A model generated the notes under the pieces. It saw nothing but the letters and a program-made list of their open reading frames with translations, searched no databases and was not told where the DNA came from. Below, piece after piece: positions 50,524-60,079 of a stretch of 64,000 nucleotides of DNA (positions are counted from its first letter, which is position 1; each line of letters opens with the position of its first letter). This stretch comes from Actinacidiphila acidipaludis. GTDB taxonomy: Bacteria > Actinomycetota > Actinomycetes > Streptomycetales > Streptomycetaceae. Made by a program: the position numbers and the translations under genes. The stretch is from assembly GCF_019890725.1 (NCBI RefSeq), contig NZ_JAINZZ010000036.1, forward strand, positions 1 through 64,000, in the 5' to 3' direction.

Positions 50524-53500
50524 ATGCCACTCGATCACATAGCCGGGAAGAGACGCGCGGCCCGGATCGCGCTCGCCGCGGGCCTGGTCGCCGCGCTGTC
50601 GGCTGCCGGGCCCTCGCTCGCGGTCGCCGACCCGGCTCCGCAGGCCCCCGCCGCGACCGGTTCCACCGCCGGCACGCCGGCCGGCGACACCCCGGCCAAG
50701 GACGCGCCCGACAAGCTCGGCTCGGCCGACGCCTCGCTCCTGGAGAAGGCCAAGGCGGACGGCGACAAGAACGTCACGTTCATGGTCGCCACCCAGCCGG
50801 GCCAGACCGGGCAGGTCACCGCGAAGCTGCACGCCCAGGGCGCCAGCGTCGGCATGACCTACGACGACCTCGGCTACGTCCGCGCGACCGTGCCGACCGG
50901 CAAGGCCGACGCCGCGCTGACCGCGGCCCAGAAGCTGCCGCAGGTCCTGGCGATCGACCTCAAGCAGGAGATCAAGCTCGACGACCCGGCGCCGGCCGCC
51001 GACACCACCAGCGCGGCCGGCGGGCACGCGGGGCACGGCGGCACGACCACCTACTCCGGTCCCGACGCGCACACCCCGGCGAAGAACCCGTACCAGCCGG
51101 CGTTCGAGACCGGCGCGGTCGACTTCGTCAAGGACCACCCCACGGAGGACGGCCGCGGCGTGACCATCGGCATCCTCGACTCGGGCGTCGACGTCGGCCA
51201 TCCGGCGCTGCAGAGGACCACCACCGGCGAGCGGAAGATCGTCGACTGGGTCACCGCCACCGACCCGATCCTCGACGGCGACGCCACCTGGCGGCCGATG
51301 GTCACCGCGGTGTCCGGCACGTCGTTCACCGCCGCCGGCCGCACCTGGACCGCGCCCACCGGCGACTACCGGTTCAGCACCTTCGCCGAGGCCGCCACCA
51401 AGGGCGGCGACATGCAGGGCGACCTGAACCGCGACGGCGACACCACCGACGTGTGGGGCCTGCTGTACGACCCGGCGGCCGGCACCGTGCGGGTCGACCT
51501 GAACAACAACGGGGACTTCACCGACGACACCCCGATGAAGCCGTACAAGGACGGCTTCCAGATCGGGCACTTCGGCACCGACGACCCGGCGACGGCGATC
51601 TCGGAGTCCATCCCGTTCACGATCGAGATCCGCAAGGACGTCCCGATGGACCCCTACGGTGGGACCTGGGTCGGCAAGAAGGCGGACTTCGTCAACATCG
51701 GCGTGGTGCAGTCCGAGCACGGCACCCACGTGGCCGGCATCACCAGCGCCAACGGGCTGTTCGGCGGGAAGATGAACGGCGCCGCGCCCGGCGCGAAGAT
51801 CGTCTCGTCGCGGGCCTGCACCTGGTCCGGCGGCTGCACCAACATCGCGCTCACCGAGGGCATGACCGACCTCGTGGTCAACCACCACGTGGACGTGGTC
51901 AACATGTCCATCGGCGGTCTCGGTGCCCTCAACGACGGCGCGAGCGCCCGCGACCAGCTCTACAAGCGGCTGATCGACACCTACGGCGTCCAGCTCGTGA
52001 TCTCCGCGGGCAACGACGGCCCCGGCGTCAACACCATCGGCGACCCGGGGCTCGCCGACCACGTGCTCAGCATCGGCGCCTCCATCTCCAAGGAGACCTG
52101 GGCGGCCGACTACGGCTCCCAGATGACCGTGCCGTACTCGCTGCTGCCGTTCTCCTCCCGCGGTCCCCGCGAGGACGGCGGGCTCGCCCCGGTGCTCACC
52201 GCGCCCGGCGCGTCCATCAACTCCGTGCCCACCTGGGAGGCGGGCGCGCCGGTGAAGGAGGCGGGCTACGCTCTGCCGCCCGGCTACGCGATGCTGCAGG
52301 GCACCTCGATGGCCTCCCCACAGGCCACCGGCGCCGCGGCGCTGCTGCTCTCGGCCGCCAAGGACCACCGGATGACGGTCAGCCCGGCCCAGCTGCGCAC
52401 CGCGCTGATCAGCACCGCGCGCACCATCCCCGGTTTCCAGACCGTCGACCAGGGCGCAGGACTGGTGTCCGTCGGCCCGGCCTGGGACCTGCTGCGGCGG
52501 GGCGGCACCACCGACGCCTACACCGTGAAGGCGCCGGTGAACACCACCCTGTCCGGCTTCCTGCAGACCCCCGGCTACGGCACCGGCGTCTACGACCGCG
52601 AGGGCGGCCTGACCACCGGTCAGCAGCGCACCTACAGCGTCACGGTGACCCGCACCTCCGGCGCGGCCGCCGCGCAGTGGCAGACGCTGACCTGGGCGCA
52701 CAACGACGGCACCTTCCGGGTCGAGGGCGGGCCGCTGGTCCGGCTCCCGCTCGGCGTCCCGGTGACCGTGCGGATCACCGCCAAGCCGCGGTCGGCCGGC
52801 GTGCACAGCGCGCTGCTGAACGTCGACGACCCGCTGACCCGCGGGACCGACACCCAGATCGCCGCGACCGTGATCGTCTCCACCCCGGTGGCCGCCCCCG
52901 GCTACACCCTGGAGCGGTCCGGCACGATCCAGCGCGACGTCACCCGCTCGTACTTCGTGACCGTCCCGGCGGGCGCGACCTCGCTCGAGGTCGCGATGGA
53001 CGGGATCGCAACGGGCAGCCAGACGCGGTTCATCACCATGCACCCGTACGGTGTGCCGCTGGACTCGACGCAGACCATCGACTGCTACCCCAACTACACC
53101 AACCCGGCGAACACCTGCCGGCCCGACGTGCGGTCCTACTCCCAGCCGATGCCCGGCGTGTGGGAGATCGAGGTGGAGGCCCGGCGCACCTCGCCGCAGC
53201 TCGACAACCCCTACCACCTGACGGTGACCGTGCTCGGCGCGTCCTTCGACCCGGCCGTGCAGACCGTCGACCAGGTCAAGGTCGGCACCGCGACCCCGGT
53301 GACCTGGACCGTCGGCAACGCGTTCGCCGGGCTGGAGGGCCGGCTCAAGGGCGGGCCGCTCGGCTCCGCGCTGACCGCCACGCCGACGATCACCCAGGGC
53401 GCGACGCAGACCACCCAGCTCACCCTGGGCTCGGGCGTCTCGCGGCTGGACGTCTCCATCGGCTCGCCGTCGGACACCGCGGCCGACCTCGACCTGTACG

Positions 53501-53862
53501 TGTACCGCGACGGCGTGCTCGTCGGGCAGTCCGCGGACGGCGACGCCGAGGAGTCGGTGAGCCTGGCCGACCCGGCCCCGGGGACGTACACCTTCGAGGT
53601 GGACGGCTACTCGGTGCCGTCCGGGTCGACGACGTACGCGTACAAGGACGTGTACTACTCGGCCGGCCTGGGCTCGGTGAGCGTGGACGACTCCGCGGTC
53701 GTCCACCTGCCGCACGGCGCGAGCGCCCAGGTCTCGGCCTCGGTGCTGGCCTCGGCGGCGGCGCCCGCGGGACGGCAGTTCTTCGGTGAGGTCCAGCTCC
53801 TCGACGCGCGCGGTACGGTCGCCGGGACCGGCAGCGTGCTGATCGGCACCACAGTGCCGTAG
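50524..53862 (+). CDS. Secreted subtilisin-like (S8) serine protease
   Basis: A protein of about 1,112 residues. The signal peptide is KRRAARIALAAGLVAALSAA with a probable cleavage after VADPA. A propeptide-like region follows. The S8 triad is Asp in IGILDSGVDVGHP (about 218), His in EHGTHVAGITSA (about 400) and Ser in GTSMASPQATGAAAL (about 594). The catalytic domain has a long insertion between Asp and His, as in tripeptidyl-peptidase II-like members, and the C-terminal ~450 residues are beta-rich PPC-like modules (DTAADLDLYVYRDG). ATG 50524 is favoured over 50518 by spacing from AGGG. Confidence 0.92.
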   Translation: MPLDHIAGKRRAARIALAAGLVAALSAAGPSLAVADPAPQAPAATGSTAGTPAGDTPAKDAPDKLGSADASLLEKAKADGDKNVTFMVATQPGQTGQVTAKLHAQGASVGMTYDDLGYVRATVPTGKADAALTAAQKLPQVLAIDLKQEIKLDDPAPAADTTSAAGGHAGHGGTTTYSGPDAHTPAKNPYQPAFETGAVDFVKDHPTEDGRGVTIGILDSGVDVGHPALQRTTTGERKIVDWVTATDPILDGDATWRPMVTAVSGTSFTAAGRTWTAPTGDYRFSTFAEAATKGGDMQGDLNRDGDTTDVWGLLYDPAAGTVRVDLNNNGDFTDDTPMKPYKDGFQIGHFGTDDPATAISESIPFTIEIRKDVPMDPYGGTWVGKKADFVNIGVVQSEHGTHVAGITSANGLFGGKMNGAAPGAKIVSSRACTWSGGCTNIALTEGMTDLVVNHHVDVVNMSIGGLGALNDGASARDQLYKRLIDTYGVQLVISAGNDGPGVNTIGDPGLADHVLSIGASISKETWAADYGSQMTVPYSLLPFSSRGPREDGGLAPVLTAPGASINSVPTWEAGAPVKEAGYALPPGYAMLQGTSMASPQATGAAALLLSAAKDHRMTVSPAQLRTALISTARTIPGFQTVDQGAGLVSVGPAWDLLRRGGTTDAYTVKAPVNTTLSGFLQTPGYGTGVYDREGGLTTGQQRTYSVTVTRTSGAAAAQWQTLTWAHNDGTFRVEGGPLVRLPLGVPVTVRITAKPRSAGVHSALLNVDDPLTRGTDTQIAATVIVSTPVAAPGYTLERSGTIQRDVTRSYFVTVPAGATSLEVAMDGIATGSQTRFITMHPYGVPLDSTQTIDCYPNYTNPANTCRPDVRSYSQPMPGVWEIEVEARRTSPQLDNPYHLTVTVLGASFDPAVQTVDQVKVGTATPVTWTVGNAFAGLEGRLKGGPLGSALTATPTITQGATQTTQLTLGSGVSRLDVSIGSPSDTAADLDLYVYRDGVLVGQSADGDAEESVSLADPAPGTYTFEVDGYSVPSGSTTYAYKDVYYSAGLGSVSVDDSAVVHLPHGASAQVSASVLASAAAPAGRQFFGEVQLLDARGTVAGTGSVLIGTTVP

Positions 53863-53899
53863 CGGGGCCGTAGCAGGGCCGCAGCAGGGCCGCAGCAGG
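53856..53899 (+). repeat. Four tandem 11-bp repeats across the protease stop
   Basis: GCCGTAGCGGG, GCCGTAGCAGG, GCCGCAGCAGG, GCCGCAGCAGG. The stop TAG of the protease lies in the first unit, and the second unit repeats a TAG in another frame. Confidence 0.85.
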
Positions 53900-53917
53900 C
53901 CATTCGGCGGGGAGAAG

Positions 53918-53950
53918 GCGGGGCGGGCGCTCAGGGGGCGCCCGCCCCGC
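53918..53950. terminator. Bidirectional terminator between protease and FtsX-type permease
   Basis: A perfect 13-bp stem GCGGGGCGGGCGC/GCGCCCGCCCCGC with a 7-nt loop between convergent genes. Confidence 0.85.
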
Positions 53951-54005
53951 ACGCTTTCCCGCCCCCGCGCCACGCTCGCTCCCCCGGGGCGGCCCGGCCC
54001 GGCTC

Positions 54006-56528
54006 CTACGGCCGGGCCGCTCCGCGGAGGAGGGCGCGGGCCGGCAGGAGCGTGGCGGCCAGCGACAGGGCCAGCGCGCCGCAGCCGATGACCAGGGCGG
54101 TGGCGGGCGGCACATAGGGGCTCCCACCGGTCGTGCCGCGGGCGATGGGAACCAGCGTGATCCACGCGATCGCCGAGCCGAGGACCAGTCCCGCGACCGC
54201 CACCAGCAGCGCCTCCCAGCGCAGCATCCCGAGCACCTGACGGCGGGTCGTCCCGGTCAGCCGCAGCAGCGCGACCTCACGGCGGCGGTCCAGCACCGTC
54301 ATCACCAGCGTGTTGGCCGCGGCCACCGCGGCGAAGCCGCCGAGGACCAGCGCCATCACCCGGTTCGCCCAGGCGTTGAGCTGCAGGTCCTTGTCGGCCT
54401 GCGCCCGGTAGCCCGCCCGGTCCGTGACGGTCAGTCCGGGCACGTCCAGACGGGCCAGCGCCGTGCGCACGTCCGCCGGGCGGGCCCCGGGACGGTCGTG
54501 CACCAGCACCTGGCTGTCGAGGGCGGTCGCCGCGTGCTCCGCCACCGCCGCCCGCGGCAGCAGCAACCCGCCCAGCCCCAGGCCGCGTTCATAGACCGCC
54601 ACGACGCGGGACCGCACCGGCGTGCCGTCGCCGAGCCACAGCGACAGCGAGCCGCCGACCTTCACGTGCGCGGTGCCGGCGAGCAGCGTGTCGACGGCGA
54701 CCGTGCGGCCGTCCCCCGTCAGGTCGGCGAGCGAGCCGCTGCGCACCCCGAGGCGGAGCACCCCGGGAAGAGCCTTCACATCGCCCCCGACGCCCAGCAC
54801 GGTCGCGGAGTCCAGCGCGCCGCCGGCGCGGTAGAGCGCACCCGTGCGCAGCACGCCGACGGCCGCGTCCACGCCGGGGATCCGGGCGGCCCGGTCGGCG
54901 GTGGCGGCGGGCAGCCCGGGCCCGGCGCTGCCCAGCACCTGGTCGGCGGCAACTCCGTCCCTGATCTGCCGGCTCGCGGTGTGGGTGATCGTGCCCTGCA
55001 TGCACAGCAGCGTTCCGCAGAACGCCGTGACCAGGACGATCGGTGTGATCGCGGACGCCAGCCTGCGGGCGTTGGCCCGGGTGTTGGCGGCCGCCAGCGC
55101 GCCGGGCGCGCCGCCCGACCGCAGCGGCCACCCCAGCACGGTCGCGGCGAGCCACGCCAGGACCGGGCCGAGCAGCGCCACCGCCACCATGAAGCTGAAG
55201 ACCACGCCGAGCGCGACCGACGCCGCGTCGTCCCCCGTCTCGTGCGCGGCCACCGCGGCCAGCACGCACCCGCCGGCGGTGGCCGCGACGCCCAGCACCG
55301 TGCGGATCACCCCGGGCCGCCGGCGCTCGACCGCCGCCTCGCCCAGCGCCTGGCTGGGCCGGGCCTTCGAGGGCCGCCGCGCGGCGAGATGGCCGGCGGC
55401 GAGCGAGGCCAGCACGCCGGCGCCGACCGCGACCACCATGGGGATCCAGCCGACGGACAACCGGGCGCCCCTCGGCACCGCGCCCTTGTCGACGAGCTGA
55501 CCGAACCACCAGTGGGCGAGGGCGAGGCCGGGCAGGATCCCGGCCGCGCCGGCCACGGGGGCGACGAGCATCGCCTCGGTCGCCACGGTGCGCCGGATCT
55601 GCCGCGGGGTGGCGCCGACCGCGCGCAGCAGCGCGATCTCCCGGCTGCGCTGGCCGACCGCGAGGGCGACGGTGCCCATGACCACGAACACCGCGGTGGC
55701 GGTGGCGATCCCGCCGAACGACCCGCCGATCGCGGTCAGCAGCTCGCGGGCGGAGGCCAGCGTGGGCTGCTCGGCCGCGCCGCGTCCGTCGCCGGTCCGC
55801 ACCTGTACGCGCGTGCCGACGGCCTGGCGGGTCTCGTCGGCGAGCCGGTCCGTCGGGATCCCGGGCGCCCCGAACACCGCGATGGCGTCGGCCCTGCCCG
55901 GGTGGCCCGACAGAGCGGGCGCGGCGGTGTCGGCGAAGTACGCGGTGGCGGTGGCCTTTCCGGACTCCCCCGGCCGCGCAGGCTCCCCGGTCAGCCCGGC
56001 GACCCGGTAGGTGTGCGTGCCGCCGGGCGCGGCGAACCGCACGGCGTCGCCGGGGCCGAGGCCCGCCGCCCGCGCGGTGGCCGCGTCGAGCACGACCTCG
56101 CCCGCACCGGGCGCGTGGCCCCGCGTGACGGCGGAGCCGTCGACGGCGTGGGCGGCCCAGTCGCGGCCGGTGAGCGGGGGAAGGTGCGCGGACTCCACGG
56201 GGAACGCGATGTCGGCAACGGCGGCGGCGACGCCGGGCCGGGCGGCGATCCGCGCCGCGAGCCCGGCGTCCAGCCGCGGCTGGTCGGTGAGCGCCTCGGC
56301 CTCGGTGTCGCGGTTGTCGCCGTGGCCGGTGGTGATCCGCGCCTGCGGGTCGGGGGCCACCACGACCGGCACGTGCGCGTACCGCACCGGTGCCACATGG
56401 GCGGTGACCCCGGTCTGCAGCATGGTGCCGCAGGCCGTGACGACCGCGGCCGCGAACAGCAGCGCGATGAAGGTGCCCGCGAAGGACGCGGGCCGGAACC
56501 GCACAGAGGCGCGGGCGAGCCCGTTCAC
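54006..56528 (-). CDS. FtsX-type ABC transporter permease
   Basis: An 840-residue duplicated FtsX permease. It has an N-terminal helix (FAGTFIALLFAAAVVTACG), a large extracellular MacB-like domain (residues ~50-250), a three-helix FtsX core (GTVALAVGQRSREIALLRAV), a second half with extracellular domain and C-terminal FtsX core (DRRREVALLRLTGTTRRQVL). It exports or mechanically senses peptides or antimicrobials together with the upstream ATPase gene, which it overlaps by 4 bp. It starts with GTG 56528. The longer leftward frame beyond is antisense noise. Confidence 0.92.
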   Translation of the reverse strand: MNGLARASVRFRPASFAGTFIALLFAAAVVTACGTMLQTGVTAHVAPVRYAHVPVVVAPDPQARITTGHGDNRDTEAEALTDQPRLDAGLAARIAARPGVAAAVADIAFPVESAHLPPLTGRDWAAHAVDGSAVTRGHAPGAGEVVLDAATARAAGLGPGDAVRFAAPGGTHTYRVAGLTGEPARPGESGKATATAYFADTAAPALSGHPGRADAIAVFGAPGIPTDRLADETRQAVGTRVQVRTGDGRGAAEQPTLASARELLTAIGGSFGGIATATAVFVVMGTVALAVGQRSREIALLRAVGATPRQIRRTVATEAMLVAPVAGAAGILPGLALAHWWFGQLVDKGAVPRGARLSVGWIPMVVAVGAGVLASLAAGHLAARRPSKARPSQALGEAAVERRRPGVIRTVLGVAATAGGCVLAAVAAHETGDDAASVALGVVFSFMVAVALLGPVLAWLAATVLGWPLRSGGAPGALAAANTRANARRLASAITPIVLVTAFCGTLLCMQGTITHTASRQIRDGVAADQVLGSAGPGLPAATADRAARIPGVDAAVGVLRTGALYRAGGALDSATVLGVGGDVKALPGVLRLGVRSGSLADLTGDGRTVAVDTLLAGTAHVKVGGSLSLWLGDGTPVRSRVVAVYERGLGLGGLLLPRAAVAEHAATALDSQVLVHDRPGARPADVRTALARLDVPGLTVTDRAGYRAQADKDLQLNAWANRVMALVLGGFAAVAAANTLVMTVLDRRREVALLRLTGTTRRQVLGMLRWEALLVAVAGLVLGSAIAWITLVPIARGTTGGSPYVPPATALVIGCGALALSLAATLLPARALLRGAARP

Positions 56529-57370
56529 GCGGCCGCCCCCAGCCTGCCGGGGCCGGCGGTGGACGCGGTGAGGGCGACCATCCGGTCGGCGACGGTGGTC
56601 GGGTCCGGGCGGGTCAGCTCGCCGGCGAGGGCGCCGTCGGCCAGGAAGACCACGCGGTCGGCGTACGAGGCGGCCACCGGGTCGTGGGTGACCATCACGG
56701 CGGTCGCGCCGAGGGCGTCCACCGCGTGCCGCAGCAGGCCGAGCACCTCCCGCGCGGTCCCGGTGTCCAGCGCCCCGGTCGGCTCGTCGGCGAAGATCAC
56801 CTCCGGGTCGGTGATCAGCGCCCGGGCGATGGCGACGCGCTGCTGCTGCCCGCCCGAGAGCTGGCCCGGGCGCCGCCTGCCGTGCCGCTCCAGCCCCACC
56901 CGGGCCAGCAGCTCGGCGGCCCTGCGGCGGTCCGGCCGGCGGCCGGCCAGCCGCTGCGGGAGCAGCACGTTCTGCTGGACGGTCAGCGAGGGCAGCAGGT
57001 TGAAGGACTGGAAGACAAACCCGATCCGGCTGCGCCGCAGCTTGGTGAGCCGGTTCTCGCTCAGGCCGGTGATGTCCTCGCCGCCCAGCAGCACCTGGCC
57101 GGCGCTGGGGCGGTCCAGGCCCGCGGCGCACTGCAGGAAGGTGCTCTTGCCGGAGCCGGAGGGGCCCATGACCGCGGTGAAGCTGCCACGGGCCAGGGCC
57201 AGGTCCACTCCGCGCAGGGCGTGCACGGCCGCGTCGCCCCTGCCGTAGGTGCGGCGGACGGCGCGCAGTTCCACGGCGAAGGGCGACGGACGGGCTGCCT
57301 CCGTGCGGGCGGCCTCCGTACGGGCTGCCTCCGTGCGGGCGGCGGGCTCGGTTCTGCGGCGGGATGCCAT
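56525..57370 (-). CDS. ABC transporter ATP-binding protein (MacB/LolD type)
   Basis: A 281-residue ATPase. Walker A is MGPSGSGKSTFLQCAAGL, the Q-loop is IGFVFQSFNLLPSLTV, the signature is LSGGQQQRVAIARAL, Walker B is VIFADEPTGALD and the H-loop VMVTHD. The N-terminal leader carries three TEAAR repeats encoded by 15-bp units at 57291-57335. It energises the overlapping FtsX permease. ATG 57370 follows GGAGAGGAG. Confidence 0.94.
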   Translation of the reverse strand: MASRRRTEPAARTEAARTEAARTEAARPSPFAVELRAVRRTYGRGDAAVHALRGVDLALARGSFTAVMGPSGSGKSTFLQCAAGLDRPSAGQVLLGGEDITGLSENRLTKLRRSRIGFVFQSFNLLPSLTVQQNVLLPQRLAGRRPDRRRAAELLARVGLERHGRRRPGQLSGGQQQRVAIARALITDPEVIFADEPTGALDTGTAREVLGLLRHAVDALGATAVMVTHDPVAASYADRVVFLADGALAGELTRPDPTTVADRMVALTASTAGPGRLGAAA

Positions 57371-57551
57371 GGCCTGGGGCTCCTCTCCTGGCGACGTCTT
57401 CGACGCTACGGAGCGGGCGCGGGCCGGACCATGGCGTCCCCTGGCGTCCTCGGGGTGGGGAGAACCCCCCTTTCCGCTCGCAGCGGGCGGGAAGGGTAGA
57501 AGGGCGGCACCCCCGGGAAGGGTTCCCGCACAGACCGAGGACGGAGGCCCG

Positions 57552-59633
57552 ATGGACCGGGACCGGCTCGCCGCCATGTACGGCGTCGACGTGACGTACA
57601 GCCCAGCGCCGGACACGCAGGTCACCGTCCCTGAGGAGACCGTCGTCGCCGTTCTCGCCGCCCTGGGGGTGGACGCGAGCACCCCGCGCGCGGTCAAGGA
57701 CGCGCTGGCCGCCGCCGAGCAGCGCCGGGCGCACCGGCTGCTGCCTCCGTGCACGGTGATCAGGGCCGGCCGGCGCACCCTGAAGCAGGCGCTCCCCGAC
57801 CTGCCGGAGGGCACCCGGCTGCGGACCGGGACGCCGTCCGGGGAGGCGCTGGCGGAGCCGCCGCGCACCCCGGGCCGCTATGTGCTGCGGGCCACCGGAC
57901 CGGACGGCCGCAGCACCCACGGCGACCTGATCGTCGCCCCGGCCCGGCTGCCGGGGCCGCCCGGCCGGACCTTCGGGTTCATGGCCCAGCTCTACTCCAC
58001 CCTGTCTTCCCGTTCCTGGGGCCGCGGCGACCTCGGCGACCTCGCGGACCTCGCCGCGTGGTCGGGGCGCGCCCTGGGCGCCGGCTTCCTGCAGATCAAC
58101 CCGCTGCACGCCGCGGTGCCCGGGCACCCCACCGACCCCTCGCCGTACCGGCCGTCCTCCCGCCGCTTCCCCGACCCGGCGTACCTGCGCATCGAGGACG
58201 TGCCGGAGTTCGCCTACCTGCCGCGCGAGGCCCGCGCGCAGGTCGACGGGCTGCTGCGCAAGGCGGCGGCGTTGCGCGACACCGTGCTGGAGAAGGACGC
58301 GCTGATCGACCGCGACGCGGTCTGGGAGCTGAAGGCGCAGGCGCTGGAGCTGCTGCGGTCGGTGCCGCTGAGCCCCGGCCGCCGGGCCGCCTACGCCGAC
58401 TACCTGGCCGAGCAGGGCCAGGCGCTGGACGACCACGCCACCTGGTCGGCGCTGGCCGAACTGCACGGCCCCGACTGGCACTCCTGGCCCGCGGGCCTGC
58501 GCGACCCGCGGTCCTCTCAGGTGGCCCGCGCCCGCGGCACCCACCTGGACCGCGTGGACTTCCACTGCTGGCTCACCTGGCTGACGGACGGCCAGCTCGC
58601 CGCCGCGCAGCGGGCGGCCCGCGACGCCGGGATGCCCGTCGGGATCGTGCACGACCTGGCGGTCGGGGTGCACCCGGGCGGCTCCGACGCCTGGTCGATG
58701 CAGGATGTGCTGGCCGGCGGCATGTCCATCGGCGCCCCGCCCGACGCCTTCAACTCCCGCGGCCAGGACTGGGGACTCCCGCCGTGGCGCCCGGACGCGC
58801 TGGCCGCCACCGGCTACGCCCCCTACCGGGACCTGATCGCCCGCATGCTGCGCCACGCCGGCGGGCTGCGGATGGACCACGTCATGGGCCTGTTCCGGCT
58901 GTGGTGGGTGCCGGAGGGCCGGCCGCCGACCGAGGGCACCTACGTCCGCTACGACGCCGAGGCGATGCTGGGACTGCTGGCCCTGGAGGCGTACGAGGCG
59001 GGGGCGGTGGTGATCGGCGAGGACCTGGGCACGGTGGAGCCCGGCGTCCGCGACGAACTCGCCGACCGCGGCATCCTCGGGACCTCGGTGCTGTGGTTCG
59101 AGCGCAACTACACCGGCGAGGACCCCGACCGCAGACCGCTGCCGCCGTCGGCCTGGCGCGAGTCCTGCCTGGCCACGGCCACCACGCACGACCTGCCGAG
59201 CACCGCGGCCCGGCTCACCGGCGAGCACGTCGAGCTGCGGCACCGGCTCGGCCTGCTGACCCGGCCGCTGGCCGAGGAGGAGGCCGACGACGCCGCCGAG
59301 GTCGCGGAGTGGATCGCGCTGCTGGGGCGGCTGGGACTGCTCCCGGAGGGCGCGGCGGACGAGGAGGCGGTGGTCAAGGCGGTCCACCGGTTCCTGGCCC
59401 GCACCCCGGCCCGGATGGTCGGCGTGTGGCTGCCGGACGGCGTGGGCGACCGGCGCCCGCAGAACCTGCCGGGCACCTCGGACGAGTACCCGAACTGGCG
59501 GCTGCCGGTGGCCGACCCGGCCGGGAACGCGCTGACGCTGGAGCAGTTGGCGGCGTCCCCGCGGCTGCACGGCCTCGCGGAGGAGGTGCGCCGGGCCCTC
59601 GGCGACGCGGCACGGGACGGCGGACACGGCTAA
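57552..59633 (+). CDS. malQ: 4-alpha-glucanotransferase (amylomaltase)
   Basis: A 693-residue GH77 enzyme with an N-terminal extension of about 150 residues as in other actinobacterial MalQ. Conserved catalytic regions: LRMDHVMGLFRLWW (nucleophile Asp, about 437), VIGEDLGTVEP (acid/base Glu, about 490) and ATTHDLPSTAARLTG (stabilising Asp, about 545). It disproportionates maltodextrins in the cytoplasm. ATG 57552 after GGAGG. Confidence 0.95.
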   Translation: MDRDRLAAMYGVDVTYSPAPDTQVTVPEETVVAVLAALGVDASTPRAVKDALAAAEQRRAHRLLPPCTVIRAGRRTLKQALPDLPEGTRLRTGTPSGEALAEPPRTPGRYVLRATGPDGRSTHGDLIVAPARLPGPPGRTFGFMAQLYSTLSSRSWGRGDLGDLADLAAWSGRALGAGFLQINPLHAAVPGHPTDPSPYRPSSRRFPDPAYLRIEDVPEFAYLPREARAQVDGLLRKAAALRDTVLEKDALIDRDAVWELKAQALELLRSVPLSPGRRAAYADYLAEQGQALDDHATWSALAELHGPDWHSWPAGLRDPRSSQVARARGTHLDRVDFHCWLTWLTDGQLAAAQRAARDAGMPVGIVHDLAVGVHPGGSDAWSMQDVLAGGMSIGAPPDAFNSRGQDWGLPPWRPDALAATGYAPYRDLIARMLRHAGGLRMDHVMGLFRLWWVPEGRPPTEGTYVRYDAEAMLGLLALEAYEAGAVVIGEDLGTVEPGVRDELADRGILGTSVLWFERNYTGEDPDRRPLPPSAWRESCLATATTHDLPSTAARLTGEHVELRHRLGLLTRPLAEEEADDAAEVAEWIALLGRLGLLPEGAADEEAVVKAVHRFLARTPARMVGVWLPDGVGDRRPQNLPGTSDEYPNWRLPVADPAGNALTLEQLAASPRLHGLAEEVRRALGDAARDGGHG

Positions 59634-59681
59634 GGCACCCCCGGCCGCGCGGCCCGTGGAGGTGGTGACTACATTGAGTAC

Positions 59682-59924
59682 GTGGACAAGAAGCTCAACA
59701 AGAAGGCCCTGCGCGCCGGTGTGATCACCGCCGGGACGGCGCTCACGCTGCTGATCTCGACCCCCGCGTTCGCGCTGGCGCACGACGACGGGGACGACCC
59801 AGGCTCCGGCCTGAACGTCGCCCAGACCCTGGGCCTGTTCGTCGGGATCCCGGTCCTCCTGTTCGCGATCATCGCCGGTCTTGTCATCGTCACCGACAAG
59901 TCCCGCAAGCAGCAGCACAACTGA
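59682..59924 (+). CDS. Small membrane protein, two helices
   Basis: An 80-residue protein: basic start (MDKKLNKKALRAG), helix VITAGTALTLLISTPAFAL that could be an uncleaved signal or anchor, acidic linker AHDDGDDPGSG, helix 2 LGLFVGIPVLLFAIIAGLVI, and basic tail DKSRKQQHN. It starts at GTG 59682. Function unknown; such small proteins follow many streptomycete genes. Confidence 0.7.
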   Translation: MDKKLNKKALRAGVITAGTALTLLISTPAFALAHDDGDDPGSGLNVAQTLGLFVGIPVLLFAIIAGLVIVTDKSRKQQHN

Positions 59925-59980
59925 CGCTTCCGGCCGGCCACGCCTCGTGGGGGTGACCGGCAGCCGACGGGGGCAGGGTC

Positions 59981-60018
59981 TCAGGGGCGCGACGGAGAAC
60001 GGTGCCGGGCGCCCCTGA
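59981..60018. terminator. Terminator between small membrane protein and MarR genes
   Basis: A 10-bp perfect stem TCAGGGGCGC/GCGCCCCTGA with an 18-nt loop between convergent genes. Confidence 0.65.
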
Positions 60019-60079
60019 AGGCATGCCCGGAGCCGTCCGGAACCGTCCTGGAGCGACGCCCTGGTGGCCCCGGCCACCC

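Noticed and set aside
49755..53789. Very long open frames overlapping the S8 protease (1,344 codons rightward; 1,252 leftward at 50407-54165)
   Set aside because: Arg/Gly/Pro-rich composition with no domain; they shadow the clear signal-peptide-bearing protease.
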